This document shows, piece after piece, positions 44,138-51,631 of a DNA stretch of 64,000 nucleotides. Numbering within the stretch: the first letter of the stretch is position 1; the number at the start of each line of letters is the position of its first letter. Location: positions 1 through 64,000 of the forward strand of contig DASUEU010000075.1 of assembly GCA_036274895.1 (NCBI GenBank). Reading direction: 5' to 3'. The translations under genes were made by a program, and so were the position numbers. Under the pieces are notes generated by a model. It saw only the letters and a program-made list of their open reading frames with translations. It was not told where the DNA came from and did no database searches. The DNA is from CALMKX01 sp036274895 (GTDB taxonomy: Bacteria; Acidobacteriota; Thermoanaerobaculia; Multivoradales; SZUA-115).

Positions 44138-45349
44138 TCAGAACCGGGCGAGGTCGCGACCGAAGAGCATGCTCTTGGCCCAGTCGAAGAGGACCTTGAC
44201 CTTGTTGGACAGACTGACCAGCTTGGTGAGATAGACGGAGCGCCAGAACAGCCAGGCGCCCCGCCCTGAACCCTTGAGCCCGGGCAGGTCGGCGAGCGCC
44301 TCTCCCCCACCGATGTAGGCCAGCATTCCCTGGTAGCGAAAGCGAAACGCCCGCACTTCCAGGCCCCGGGCCTGCCGAGAGAGCGCCCTGGCGAGGTAGC
44401 TGCCCTGCTGCTGCGCGACCTGAGCCGTCGCCGGGAAGCCCGGCTCGGTGACTGCACAGTCGCCCGCGGCCCAGACTCGCTCTCGGCCGACGACGCGGAG
44501 GAAGGAGTCGACCCGAATCCGCCCCTGGTCGTTCAAGACGTCAGCGAAGGCCGCTCTGACCAGGGGCAGGGCGGCGGTGCCGGCGGCCCAGACGACCAGG
44601 CCGGAGGGGATCTCGGAGCCGTCCCCCAGCACCACGCGATCGGCCTCGAGGCGGCGTACCGTAGTCTCGAGCCGGACCTCGATGTGCTCGCGCTGGAAGT
44701 GGCGCTGGGCGTACACCGCCAGGGCTTCGTCGAAGGAGCGCAGGATGCGGGGTCCGGCCTCGATCAACACCAGCCGGGCCTGGTCGGCCAGAGCACCGAA
44801 GCTGCGAAGAAGCTCGCGCCGAAGCAAGTCGTGGATCTCCGCCGCCACCTCCACCCCGGTCGGGCCGGCGCCACAGACGACGAAGGTCAAGCGGCGCCGC
44901 ACCTCGGCTGGAGCGAGGCTCGGCAGCGAGGCCAGGGCGAACTGCTCCAGGATGCGTTGGCGGATTCGCCGCGCATCCCCAATGGTGTTCAGAGGTAAGG
45001 AATGTGCCCCGACGCCGGGGACGCCGAAGTCGGCGGTGCCCGTGCCGACGGCGACCACCAGGTCATCGAAGGGTACGGCGAAGGTCTCATCCGAGAGAGA
45101 GCTTCGACACTCGACCAATCGCGCAGGCCAATCGATCCCCGTCGCCTCCGCCTCGAGGACGCTGACCCCGGCCAAACGGCGTCGGGCGGGCTCCACGATG
45201 CTGCGGAACTCCACCACTCCGGTCACCGCCGAGGGCAGCAGCGGCGTGAACAGAAAGTAGTTGCGTGGGGTGATCAGGGTGCGTTGCCAACCTCTCGCAG
45301 GCAGACCGAGAAGGAGGGAGTAGCCTGCGAAGCCACTGCCCAGGACCAC
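44138..45349 (-). CDS. NDH-2-like FAD/NAD(P)H oxidoreductase
   Basis: About 403 residues with two Rossmann motifs: the FAD site GSGFAGYSLL at the very N-terminus and the NAD(P)H site VVCGAGPTGVEVAAE near 160. WAAGDCAVTE near 315 is the second FAD contact. The C-terminal helix pair (WLFWRSVYLTKLVSL onward) resembles the membrane-binding tail of type II NADH dehydrogenases. GTG 45349 is the only start available in frame after a stop at 45385, and it trims the first FAD strand (RRLVVLG) unusually short. The start region is therefore doubtful. Confidence 0.75.
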   Translation of the reverse strand: MVLGSGFAGYSLLLGLPARGWQRTLITPRNYFLFTPLLPSAVTGVVEFRSIVEPARRRLAGVSVLEAEATGIDWPARLVECRSSLSDETFAVPFDDLVVAVGTGTADFGVPGVGAHSLPLNTIGDARRIRQRILEQFALASLPSLAPAEVRRRLTFVVCGAGPTGVEVAAEIHDLLRRELLRSFGALADQARLVLIEAGPRILRSFDEALAVYAQRHFQREHIEVRLETTVRRLEADRVVLGDGSEIPSGLVVWAAGTAALPLVRAAFADVLNDQGRIRVDSFLRVVGRERVWAAGDCAVTEPGFPATAQVAQQQGSYLARALSRQARGLEVRAFRFRYQGMLAYIGGGEALADLPGLKGSGRGAWLFWRSVYLTKLVSLSNKVKVLFDWAKSMLFGRDLARF

Positions 45350-45428
45350 CAGCCGGCGGGCCCCGGTGTCAGCGGGGGCTCGTCACGGGGGACCATGGTG
45401 CCGGGGCGTGAGCCTGGCGAGGCGGGCC

Positions 45429-45989
45429 CTAGCCGAGATCTTCGAGAGCGGTGATCGGGGTGAAGCCGGACCGCAGCAGCTCCTTGGTCAGGGCGCTGAG
45501 ACAGCGGCTGGTCACCTTGCGGATGCTCGACTGGCGGTAGCCCATGCGATCTGCCACCTCGTTCGAGCTGCAGCCGAGTCCATAGCGCAGCCGTAGCAGG
45601 GACTGGCAGCGGTTCGGCAGTCTGGCCAGCAGGCGGTCGAGGTCGTACTGGAGCTCGGTCTTCTGCTGCCCGGGCGCCTCGGGCTCCGAGAGGAGCTCGA
45701 GAATCGCCGCGTCCACAGCCTGGTAGAACTGACGCCGCTTGCGCCGCCAGTAGATCAGGCAGCGGTTACGCAGAGTGACCACGAGCCAGGCTTCCGGGCT
45801 GCGGACCTCGTCGCGCTTGTGGACGAAAGTGAGGAGGGTTTCCTGGAGGACGTCTTCTGCGTCCTGGCTGGGGATCCGATAGCGAGCCAGGATCTGCGTC
45901 AACTTGGGCTGGACCTCGCGAAGAAACTCCTCGAAGTCCAGCTCTTCGTGGTTCGCTGAAGACGGAAGAACAGTCATTTCCAGGTCCAT
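45429..45989 (-). CDS. ECF-type sigma factor, paralogue 1
   Basis: About 186 residues. Region 2 (PSQDAEDVLQETLLTF, then EAWLVVTLRNRCLIYWRRKRR) and region 4 (LRLRYGLGCSSNEVADRMGYRQSSIRKV) are both clear. It is strongly similar to the sigma factor encoded just upstream at 46070-46669. No anti-sigma gene is adjacent. ATG 45989 gives MDLEMTVLP; ATG 45977 is an alternative. A promoter is visible upstream. Confidence 0.85.
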   Translation of the reverse strand: MDLEMTVLPSSANHEELDFEEFLREVQPKLTQILARYRIPSQDAEDVLQETLLTFVHKRDEVRSPEAWLVVTLRNRCLIYWRRKRRQFYQAVDAAILELLSEPEAPGQQKTELQYDLDRLLARLPNRCQSLLRLRYGLGCSSNEVADRMGYRQSSIRKVTSRCLSALTKELLRSGFTPITALEDLG

Positions 45990-46008
45990 CTGGCTGCGTT
46001 GGGTCAAA

Positions 46009-46037
46009 ACAGTAACATCAGGACCCGGCTTTGTCCA
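46009..46037 (-). promoter_or_regulatory. Promoter of ECF sigma paralogue 1
   Basis: On the minus strand TGGACA (46037-46032), a 17-bp spacer and TACTGT (46014-46009), about 20 nt before ATG 45989. It lies in the 80-bp gap between the two sigma genes, so paralogue 1 can be transcribed on its own. Confidence 0.5.
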
Positions 46038-46069
46038 GGAAAACTCGCCGGCTGGTCGCGCCGGCGGCG

Positions 46070-46669
46070 TCAAGCGCGCGAACGGTGGGTGCCGACCGAA
46101 GCCTCGTCTCGGTAGCCACCGGCCGTCAGATGCCGATTCAGGGCCGCCAGGCAGCGGCTGGCGATCTTGCGGATGCTCGAGGCGCGGTAGCCGAGGCGAT
46201 CGGCGACCTCGGCCGGCTTGTAGCCGAGGCCATAGCGAAGTCGCAGCAGGTTCTGGCAACGAAGGGGCAGGCACTCGAGGGCCCGCTCCAGGTCGTGGGA
46301 GAGCTCGGACTGCTTCTGGGCAGGGGCGGCGGGCTCGGCGAGGAGCTCGAGGACGGCAGTGTCGACGGCGTCGGTCAGGCGCGACCGCCGGCTGCGCCAG
46401 TACATCAGGCAGCGCCGCTTGAGCGTCGCCAGCAGCCAGGCCTCGGCGCTGTGGATCCGCTCCCACTTGTAGAGCAGCGTGAGGACCGAGTCTTGGACCA
46501 GGTCTTCAGCGTCCTGGGGCGGAATTTGGTAGTAGCAGAGGATGCGTTCCAGCTTCGGCTGGACCTTGGGCACGAGTCGGTTCAGGGATTCCCAGGCAGA
46601 GTCCTGATCCATGTTGACCATGACCCCCAGCTCGTCGTCCCCTTCCACTCGGCAGGCCGGATAATCCAT
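46070..46669 (-). CDS. ECF-type sigma factor, paralogue 2
   Basis: About 199 residues with region 2 (PPQDAEDLVQDSVLTLLYK, EAWLLATLKRRCLMYWRSRR) and region 4 (LRLRYGLGYKPAEVADRLGYRASSIRKI). Residue-by-residue similarity to paralogue 1 runs from PKL(E/T) to the C-terminus, so the pair is a tandem duplication. ATG 46669 is fixed by AGGAGG at 7 nt spacing, a stronger ribosome site than most genes here have. No anti-sigma factor is seen. Confidence 0.85.
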   Translation of the reverse strand: MDYPACRVEGDDELGVMVNMDQDSAWESLNRLVPKVQPKLERILCYYQIPPQDAEDLVQDSVLTLLYKWERIHSAEAWLLATLKRRCLMYWRSRRSRLTDAVDTAVLELLAEPAAPAQKQSELSHDLERALECLPLRCQNLLRLRYGLGYKPAEVADRLGYRASSIRKIASRCLAALNRHLTAGGYRDEASVGTHRSRA

Positions 46670-47003
46670 CACTACGCCTCCTGCTCCATCTCTCGCTCCC
46701 CTCGGTCGTCGGGGGAGATGTCCCACCGGCGACAATGCCAGTTGTGTCGCGTCCGTTGCAGCATTCTAGCGATCTCGGCGCTCGTAGGCTACTGCCCCCC
46801 GCTGGAGCAGTTTGGCGCTGGGGTGGCGAAGCCGGTTCGGGTGGGTCGCTCTCACGGAGTCGGTGCTCGGCTTACGGAACGTCAGCGGGTGGTTGCTCGG
46901 GGTCGCTGCGTCTCTTCATTGGCAAACGTCGATATCTTAGCACCCTTCCCCACCCGAACCAAGACTCCTGCCCGGTTACGAGGCGGGGACAGTCGTCAGG
47001 CTT
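46670..47003 (-). other. 334-bp gap: putative long leader of ECF sigma paralogue 2
   Basis: No convincing gene of normal size. On the minus strand TTGGTT (46962-46957), a 17-bp spacer and TAAGAT (46939-46934) form a promoter candidate, implying a leader of about 257 nt. A second TAGAAT box is at 46768-46763. Inside the leader a 15-codon frame (ATG 46919, TAA 46874-46872) begins soon after the predicted start. No known riboswitch was recognised. Confidence 0.4.
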
Positions 47004-48173
47004 CTAGCCGGCCAGGGCGCCCGCTCTCTCAGCCAGACTCTTGAGCTCGGCGGCTCGAGAGGTGTCCTCCCAGGAGAAAGTGGGTTCCGAACGGCCGAAG
47101 TGGCCGTAGGCAGCCGTCTTGCGGAAGATCGGGCGTCGCAGCGCGAGATGCTCGATGATGCCCAACGGCGAGAGGGGGAAGTACTCCCGCACCAGCTTCT
47201 CCAGCCGGCGGTCGGAGAGCACGCCCGTACCCGAGCTGTCGATGTGAACCGAGACCGGATCGACCACACCGATGGCATAGGCGAGCTGAACCTCGCACAC
47301 CTCGGCGAGGCCCGCGGCCACCAGGTTCTTGGCAATGTGGCGGGCCATGTAGCTCGCCGACCGGTCGACCTTGGTGGGATCCTTGCCCGAGAAGGCGCCG
47401 CCGCCGTGACTGCCCACGCCGCCGTAGGTGTCGACGATGATCTTGCGGCCGGTCAAACCGCAGTCACCCTGGGGGCCGCCGATCACGAAGCGGCCCGTAG
47501 GATTGATGTGGTAGACGGTTTGGGCGTCGAGCAGCTCGGCGGGAACCACCGTCCGGACCACCTTCTCGACGATCGTCCGGCGCAGCTCCTCGGTCTCGAT
47601 CTCCGGCGCGTGCTGGGTCGATACGACCACGGTGTGGACGCGTAAGGGATGGCGGTCGCGGTACTCGACCGTCACCTGGGCTTTGCCGTCAGGGCGCAAC
47701 CAGGGGATCTCCCCGCCGTGCCGGGCCTGGGCGAGCCGCCGGGTGAGCTTGTGAGCGAGCACGATCGGCAGCGGCATCAGCTCGGCGGTCTCGCGGCAGG
47801 CGTAGCCGAACATCAGACCCTGGTCACCAGCCCCGCCGGTATCCACGCCCATGGCGATGTCGGGAGACTGCGGATCGATGGCGGAGATCACCGCGCAAGT
47901 CTTGTGGTCGAAGCCGAATGAGGCGTCGGTGTAGCCGATGTCAGCGATGACCTGCCGGGCGACCGCGGCGAAGTCGACGTGGGCGGTGGTGGTGATCTCG
48001 CCGGCGAGGAAGGTCATGCCGGTCGTCACCAGGGTCTCGGCGGCGACTCGCCCCCGGGGATCCTGGGCGAGTACGGCGTCGAGGATGGCATCCGAGATCT
48101 GGTCGCAGATCTTGTCCGGGTGGCCTTCGGTGACGGACTCGGAGGTGAACAGGTAGGTCTCTTCCGTGGACAT
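47004..48173 (-). CDS. metK: S-adenosylmethionine synthetase
   Basis: About 389 residues, normal length. Recognised by FTSESVTEGHPDKICDQISDAILD, the ATP site GAGDQGLMFGYA, and the P-loop-like GGGAFSGKDPTKVDRSA. It makes SAM from methionine and ATP. ATG 48173 starts the family N-terminus directly (STEETYLFTSES). A promoter about 115 nt upstream leaves a structured-looking leader in which I could not recognise a SAM or SAH riboswitch. Confidence 0.96.
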   Translation of the reverse strand: MSTEETYLFTSESVTEGHPDKICDQISDAILDAVLAQDPRGRVAAETLVTTGMTFLAGEITTTAHVDFAAVARQVIADIGYTDASFGFDHKTCAVISAIDPQSPDIAMGVDTGGAGDQGLMFGYACRETAELMPLPIVLAHKLTRRLAQARHGGEIPWLRPDGKAQVTVEYRDRHPLRVHTVVVSTQHAPEIETEELRRTIVEKVVRTVVPAELLDAQTVYHINPTGRFVIGGPQGDCGLTGRKIIVDTYGGVGSHGGGAFSGKDPTKVDRSASYMARHIAKNLVAAGLAEVCEVQLAYAIGVVDPVSVHIDSSGTGVLSDRRLEKLVREYFPLSPLGIIEHLALRRPIFRKTAAYGHFGRSEPTFSWEDTSRAAELKSLAERAGALAG

Positions 48174-48287
48174 GGGCTCTTGCTCGACTGCAGACCGGGT
48201 CTGCGACTGGTGAACGGCATCACCGGCGTTGAACGGCACCGGCAGCGGGGCGATGGGAGGACCGTGAGCTTGGCACGGAACCGCGGG

Positions 48288-48316
48288 ATGGTAGCAAGGC
48301 GATCGAGGCGGGTCAA
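48288..48316 (-). promoter_or_regulatory. metK promoter
   Basis: On the minus strand TTGACC (48316-48311), a 17-bp spacer and TACCAT (48293-48288). The -35 overlaps the stop codon of the upstream DUF84 gene. The leader to ATG 48173 is about 105-110 nt. Confidence 0.65.
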
Positions 48317-48921
48317 ACTCCGCCCCGGTCTCGCGACGCTGCAGGCCGGCTCTGAAGCACGCCGTAGAACAGACTGGAGAGAGCATGGAAAGTAGCGGCG
48401 GCGGCGGCGTGACGGCGGCCCTCGAGGCCCCCGGTCAGGGAGCTGATGATACCCCCCTGCTTGCGGGTTCCCGGCACGTTGGCCAGGCCGCCACTGCCCT
48501 CGAGGTCGTCGGCCAGGCCGGCCGGCAGCTGGATCGAGCCACTCCCTCCCCATGCCTCACCGAAGGGCCCGAGCACCACGGCCCAGAGGCGCACGAAACA
48601 AGCCTGGCGGTCTCCCACCTCGAGGCTCTCGAGGCCCGCTTGGCAACTGACGTAGAACTGGTAGGCGCCCCCCAGCTGCTCGGCGAGCCCAAGGGCCTGG
48701 GCCCGCGCCAGCTCGAGGGTGGCCCGGTCCCCGAGGGGCAGGCCCACCGGCGGGTCCGCCACCGGCTGGGGCACCACCGCCACCGGGGTGGGACGGCGCA
48801 GGCCGTCGTGGAAGTAGCGCAGGAATCCCTCGCGCACACCCAGCAGCCGCTCCGAATCCGTTCCGGCGACGGCTACCTCGATGCCCGTGCGCAACCGGGG
48901 CCAGAAGTCACGAGTCTGCAT
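48313..48921 (-). CDS. DUF84 (YjjX-like) inosine/xanthosine triphosphatase candidate
   Basis: About 202 residues. The C-terminal two thirds fit the DUF84/YjjX house-cleaning phosphatase family: LELARAQALGLAEQL, then LWAVVLGPFG, then the conserved KQGGIISSLTGGLEGR. Characterised members hydrolyse damaged purine triphosphates such as ITP and XTP. The N-terminus (VAVAGTDSERLLGVREGF) replaces the usual GTxNPxK loop with GTDSERL, so the substrate site may differ. It diverges from the SpoU gene with only 20 bp between start codons. Confidence 0.55.
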   Translation of the reverse strand: MQTRDFWPRLRTGIEVAVAGTDSERLLGVREGFLRYFHDGLRRPTPVAVVPQPVADPPVGLPLGDRATLELARAQALGLAEQLGGAYQFYVSCQAGLESLEVGDRQACFVRLWAVVLGPFGEAWGGSGSIQLPAGLADDLEGSGGLANVPGTRKQGGIISSLTGGLEGRRHAAAAATFHALSSLFYGVLQSRPAASRDRGGV

Positions 48922-48927
48922 GATGGG

Positions 48928-48934
48928 TAGGATA
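48928..48934. promoter_or_regulatory. Symmetric bidirectional -10 element
   Basis: The 7 bp TAGGATA read as TAGGAT on the plus strand (8 nt before GTG 48942) and as TATCCT on the minus strand (7 nt before ATG 48921). A single AT-rich core could thus open for both divergent genes, and both mRNAs would be leaderless. Confidence 0.5.
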
Positions 48935-48941
48935 GGCCGCT

Positions 48942-49712
48942 GTGATCACCAGTCGTCACAACCGGCGCGTGAAGGATATTCGCCGCCTGAAGCGCTGTAA
49001 AGGCGAGCTCGCCGTGCTCGAGGGCCCCCATCTGGTGGCCGAGGCGATCAGCGCCGGAGTGTCTTTAGAGGAGGTCTTCGCTACCCCCGAGTTGCTCGCC
49101 ACCGCCGAAGGCCGCGCCCTCTCCGCCTCGCTGGCCTCCCCCCCGACCGAGGTCGCCGAGGACGTGCTGCGCGCTTTGGCCGATGCCGACTCTCCCCAGG
49201 GGATCCTCGCCCTGGCCAGGCTACCGAGGGCGGGGGCGGAGGGACTCCCCCACCTCGCCGGCAGCTGCTATCTCTACGTCGCCGGGCTCCAGGACCCGGG
49301 CAACCTGGGGGCCCTGGCCCGGGTGGCCGAGGCCGCGGGAGCCGTAGGTCTCGCGCTCTCGGCGGGTACGGTCCATCCCAACCATCCCCGGGCTCTGCGC
49401 GCCTCCGCCGGCAGCCTGCTGCGACTGCCGGTGGCGGTGGCGGTGAGCTCGGATCAGCTCGACGAAGCGCTCCAGGGCCTTGAGGCGGGTTGGGCCGCCC
49501 TGGTGCCGAGCGGAGGTACCAGCCTGTGGCGGGCGGACCTCCTCGGCACCCTAGTGCTGGTCCTGGGTGCCGAAGGGCCGGGGCTCGCCCCGGACCTGCT
49601 CGAGCGCTGCCAGCTACGGGTGACGATTCCTCTCACCGCGCCCGTCGAGTCCTTGAACGCCACGGTGGCCGCGGCGGTGGTGCTCTTCGAGCGTCGGCGC
49701 AGGGAGACCTAA
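48942..49712 (+). CDS. TrmH/SpoU-family RNA 2'-O-methyltransferase
   Basis: About 256 residues. The N-terminal substrate-binding domain (SRHNRRVKDIRRLKR, LEGPHLVAEAI) is followed by a knotted SPOUT domain: motif 1 LQDPGNLGALARVAEAAG, motif 2 LVLGAEGPGL and motif 3 IPLTAPVESLNATVAAAV. It methylates ribose in rRNA or tRNA; the exact target is not evident. GTG 48942 is the first codon of the conserved N-terminus and has no Shine-Dalgarno sequence. It converges with etfA (4-nt overlap). Confidence 0.85.
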   Translation: MITSRHNRRVKDIRRLKRCKGELAVLEGPHLVAEAISAGVSLEEVFATPELLATAEGRALSASLASPPTEVAEDVLRALADADSPQGILALARLPRAGAEGLPHLAGSCYLYVAGLQDPGNLGALARVAEAAGAVGLALSAGTVHPNHPRALRASAGSLLRLPVAVAVSSDQLDEALQGLEAGWAALVPSGGTSLWRADLLGTLVLVLGAEGPGLAPDLLERCQLRVTIPLTAPVESLNATVAAAVVLFERRRRET

Positions 49713-50701
49713 CCGCCCTTGGCCTCGCGGACCGCCTTGGTGAGCGCTGGCAAGATATCGTGCAGGTCGCCGACGATGCCGTAGCGGGCGAGATTGAAGA
49801 TGGGCGCCCCGGGGTCCTTGTTGATCGCCACCACCACCTGAGAGCCCTTCATCCCGACGGTGTGCTGGATGGCCCCCGAGATCCCCGCCGCGAGATAGAG
49901 ACGGGGCGCCACGGTTTGGCCGCTCGAGCCGATCTGGCGATCGCGAGGCAGCCAGCCGTTGTCGATCACCGGCCGGCTCGCCGCGATCTCGGCGCCGAGC
50001 GCCGCCGCCAGCTCTCGCAGCGGGCCCATTCTGTCGGCGCCACCGACCCCACGACCGGCGGCGACGATGATCTCGGCCTTGGTCAGGTCGAGCTTCTCCC
50101 CCGCCACTGCCTCGACGCCGAGGATCTCCCGGTCCGGGGTGGCGGCCTCGGCAGCGAAAGGGAAGGGCTCGATCGGTGCACTGCCGGCGGTCGCGGTGTC
50201 GGCCGAGAAGGCCCCGCTCTGGACCGAGACGACCATGGGCCCTTCGCCACGAACGCGCAACTGGGCCTCGAGCTTGCCGCCCAGGATCGGCCGGCGCAAC
50301 GTCAACCCCCCCTCACCGCTTTCGATGCCGGTGACCTCCGGCAGCCAGCCGGCGCCGCTGGCCTGAGCCAGGCTCGCCGCGAAGTCCACCGTCTGGTAGG
50401 TGTGGGGAAGCACCACGAAGGCCGGGCTCTCGGCGCGCAGGGCCGGGGCCAGGGCACCGACGTAGCCACCCGGGGTGTAGTGGGTGAAGTGGGGATGATC
50501 GGCGTGGCGGACCCGGGCGAGGTCGAAGGCGGCGGCCGACTCGGCCAGGGACGAGGTCCCCAACCCCAGCAGCACGGCCTCGGCCGCGCCGCCGATCGCC
50601 GCAGCCAGCCGCTGCCCGGCGGCAATCGCCTCGCGAGAGCCCCGGTGAAGCTGCCCGTCGCGGTGCTGGAGAACGATCCACACGGTATGGTTGCCAGCCA
50701 T
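49709..50701 (-). CDS. etfA: Electron transfer flavoprotein alpha subunit
   Basis: About 330 residues. The C-terminal FAD domain carries GRGVGGADRMGPLRELAAALGAE, GSSGQTVAPRLYLAAGISGAIQH and AINKDPGAPIF. With EtfB it passes electrons from acyl-CoA dehydrogenases or similar enzymes to the quinone pool through ETF-QO. ATG 50701 overlaps the etfB stop (TGATG). No dehydrogenase or ETF-QO gene is near. Confidence 0.95.
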   Translation of the reverse strand: MAGNHTVWIVLQHRDGQLHRGSREAIAAGQRLAAAIGGAAEAVLLGLGTSSLAESAAAFDLARVRHADHPHFTHYTPGGYVGALAPALRAESPAFVVLPHTYQTVDFAASLAQASGAGWLPEVTGIESGEGGLTLRRPILGGKLEAQLRVRGEGPMVVSVQSGAFSADTATAGSAPIEPFPFAAEAATPDREILGVEAVAGEKLDLTKAEIIVAAGRGVGGADRMGPLRELAAALGAEIAASRPVIDNGWLPRDRQIGSSGQTVAPRLYLAAGISGAIQHTVGMKGSQVVVAINKDPGAPIFNLARYGIVGDLHDILPALTKAVREAKGG

Positions 50702-51495
50702 CACAGCACCCTCGCTTCTCTCTGGAGCTTCTCGATCAACGAGCGGGCAACGGTCTCGGCGTCGCCCTCGAGCATCTCGGCCCCGCCACCGCTCGACGGG
50801 AAAGCCACGGAGACCAGCTCGAGTCGCGACCCGGAGCTGCCTGCTGCCGCTGCGGCGAGACCGAGGTCTGCGGCACCGAGCTCGTCGATCGGCTTCTTTT
50901 TGGCCGCCATGATGCCCTTCAAGTTGGGATAGCGAGGATGGTTGAGGCCCGCCTGCACTTGGAGCACCGCCGGCAGGGCCAGGCGAAATACTTCGTTCAT
51001 GCCGCTCTCCATCTCCCGGGTGACCCTTGCGTGGCGGCCGTCCTCCTCCAGGGTGACCCCCATCACCAGCCAGGCGCTCGGCCAGCCGAGGACGCCAGCG
51101 ATCACGGAGCCGGTACCGCCCCAGCCGAGGTCGTCGGACTGCGATCCGGTCAGCACCAGGTCGAAGCTCTCGCGGGCGATGGCCGCGGCGAGGGCGCGTC
51201 CGGTTACCACGGCATCGCCGCCCGCGAGGACGGGGTCGTTGAGGTGAACGGCTCGGGCGGCGCCCAGGGCGAGGGCCTTGCGGAGGCCTTCCTTGACCCG
51301 CTCCGGGCCGAGGGAGAAGACCACCACCTCTCCCCCGACCTTCTCGGTGATCGCCAGCGCTTCTTCGAGGGCATACTCGTCGCTCTCATTGAGGACGAAG
51401 GGGAGGTCCTCTTCCTCGATCCACTTGCCGTCCCGGGCCACGCGCAGGCGCGCCTCGGTGTCCGGCACCTGCTTCACGCATACCGCGATCCGCAT
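50701..51495 (-). CDS. etfB: Electron transfer flavoprotein beta subunit
   Basis: About 264 residues. Starts MRIAVCVKQVPD, with NESDEYALEEAL, GSQSDDLGWGGTGSVIAGVLGW and the signature region LPAVLQVQAGLNHPRYPNLKGIMAAKKK. The Leu/Lys recognition loop is of the usual EtfB type. ATG 51495 is preceded by AAGGAG at 9 nt. Its promoter lies back to back with that of tolQ. Confidence 0.95.
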   Translation of the reverse strand: MRIAVCVKQVPDTEARLRVARDGKWIEEEDLPFVLNESDEYALEEALAITEKVGGEVVVFSLGPERVKEGLRKALALGAARAVHLNDPVLAGGDAVVTGRALAAAIARESFDLVLTGSQSDDLGWGGTGSVIAGVLGWPSAWLVMGVTLEEDGRHARVTREMESGMNEVFRLALPAVLQVQAGLNHPRYPNLKGIMAAKKKPIDELGAADLGLAAAAAGSSGSRLELVSVAFPSSGGGAEMLEGDAETVARSLIEKLQREARVL

Positions 51496-51549
51496 CCCAG
51501 CACTCTCCTTGCTCTTTACGGTTCGTTTGCTCGGGCCAGGCCCGCGACT

Positions 51550-51579
51550 AAGGTACGCGGCTCGGGAAGCCGGCGTCAA
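51550..51579 (-). promoter_or_regulatory. etfBA promoter
   Basis: On the minus strand TTGACG (51579-51574), an 18-bp spacer and TACCTT (51555-51550), giving a leader of roughly 50 nt before ATG 51495. Confidence 0.6.
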
Positions 51580-51594
51580 CCGGCCCGCTCCTCT

Positions 51595-51623
51595 TTGGCC
51601 GAGGTTTCGCTCCATGCTACCTT
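51595..51623 (+). promoter_or_regulatory. tolQ promoter, leaderless type
   Basis: TTGGCC (51595-51600), a 17-bp spacer and TACCTT (51618-51623), 8 nt before ATG 51632. The -35 boxes of etfB and tolQ are 15 bp apart on opposite strands. Confidence 0.6.
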
Positions 51624-51631
51624 CCCGCACC

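Noticed and set aside
46735..47007. Open frame of about 90 codons on the plus strand in the gap after metK
   Set aside because: No ribosome site, a low-complexity Ser/Arg/Gly translation, and overlap with candidate promoter elements of the minus-strand sigma gene.
48174..48312. SAM riboswitch upstream of metK
   Set aside because: The leader was compared by eye with SAM-I, SAM-II, SAM-III and SAH patterns; no conserved core was found. It is kept only as an unassigned leader.
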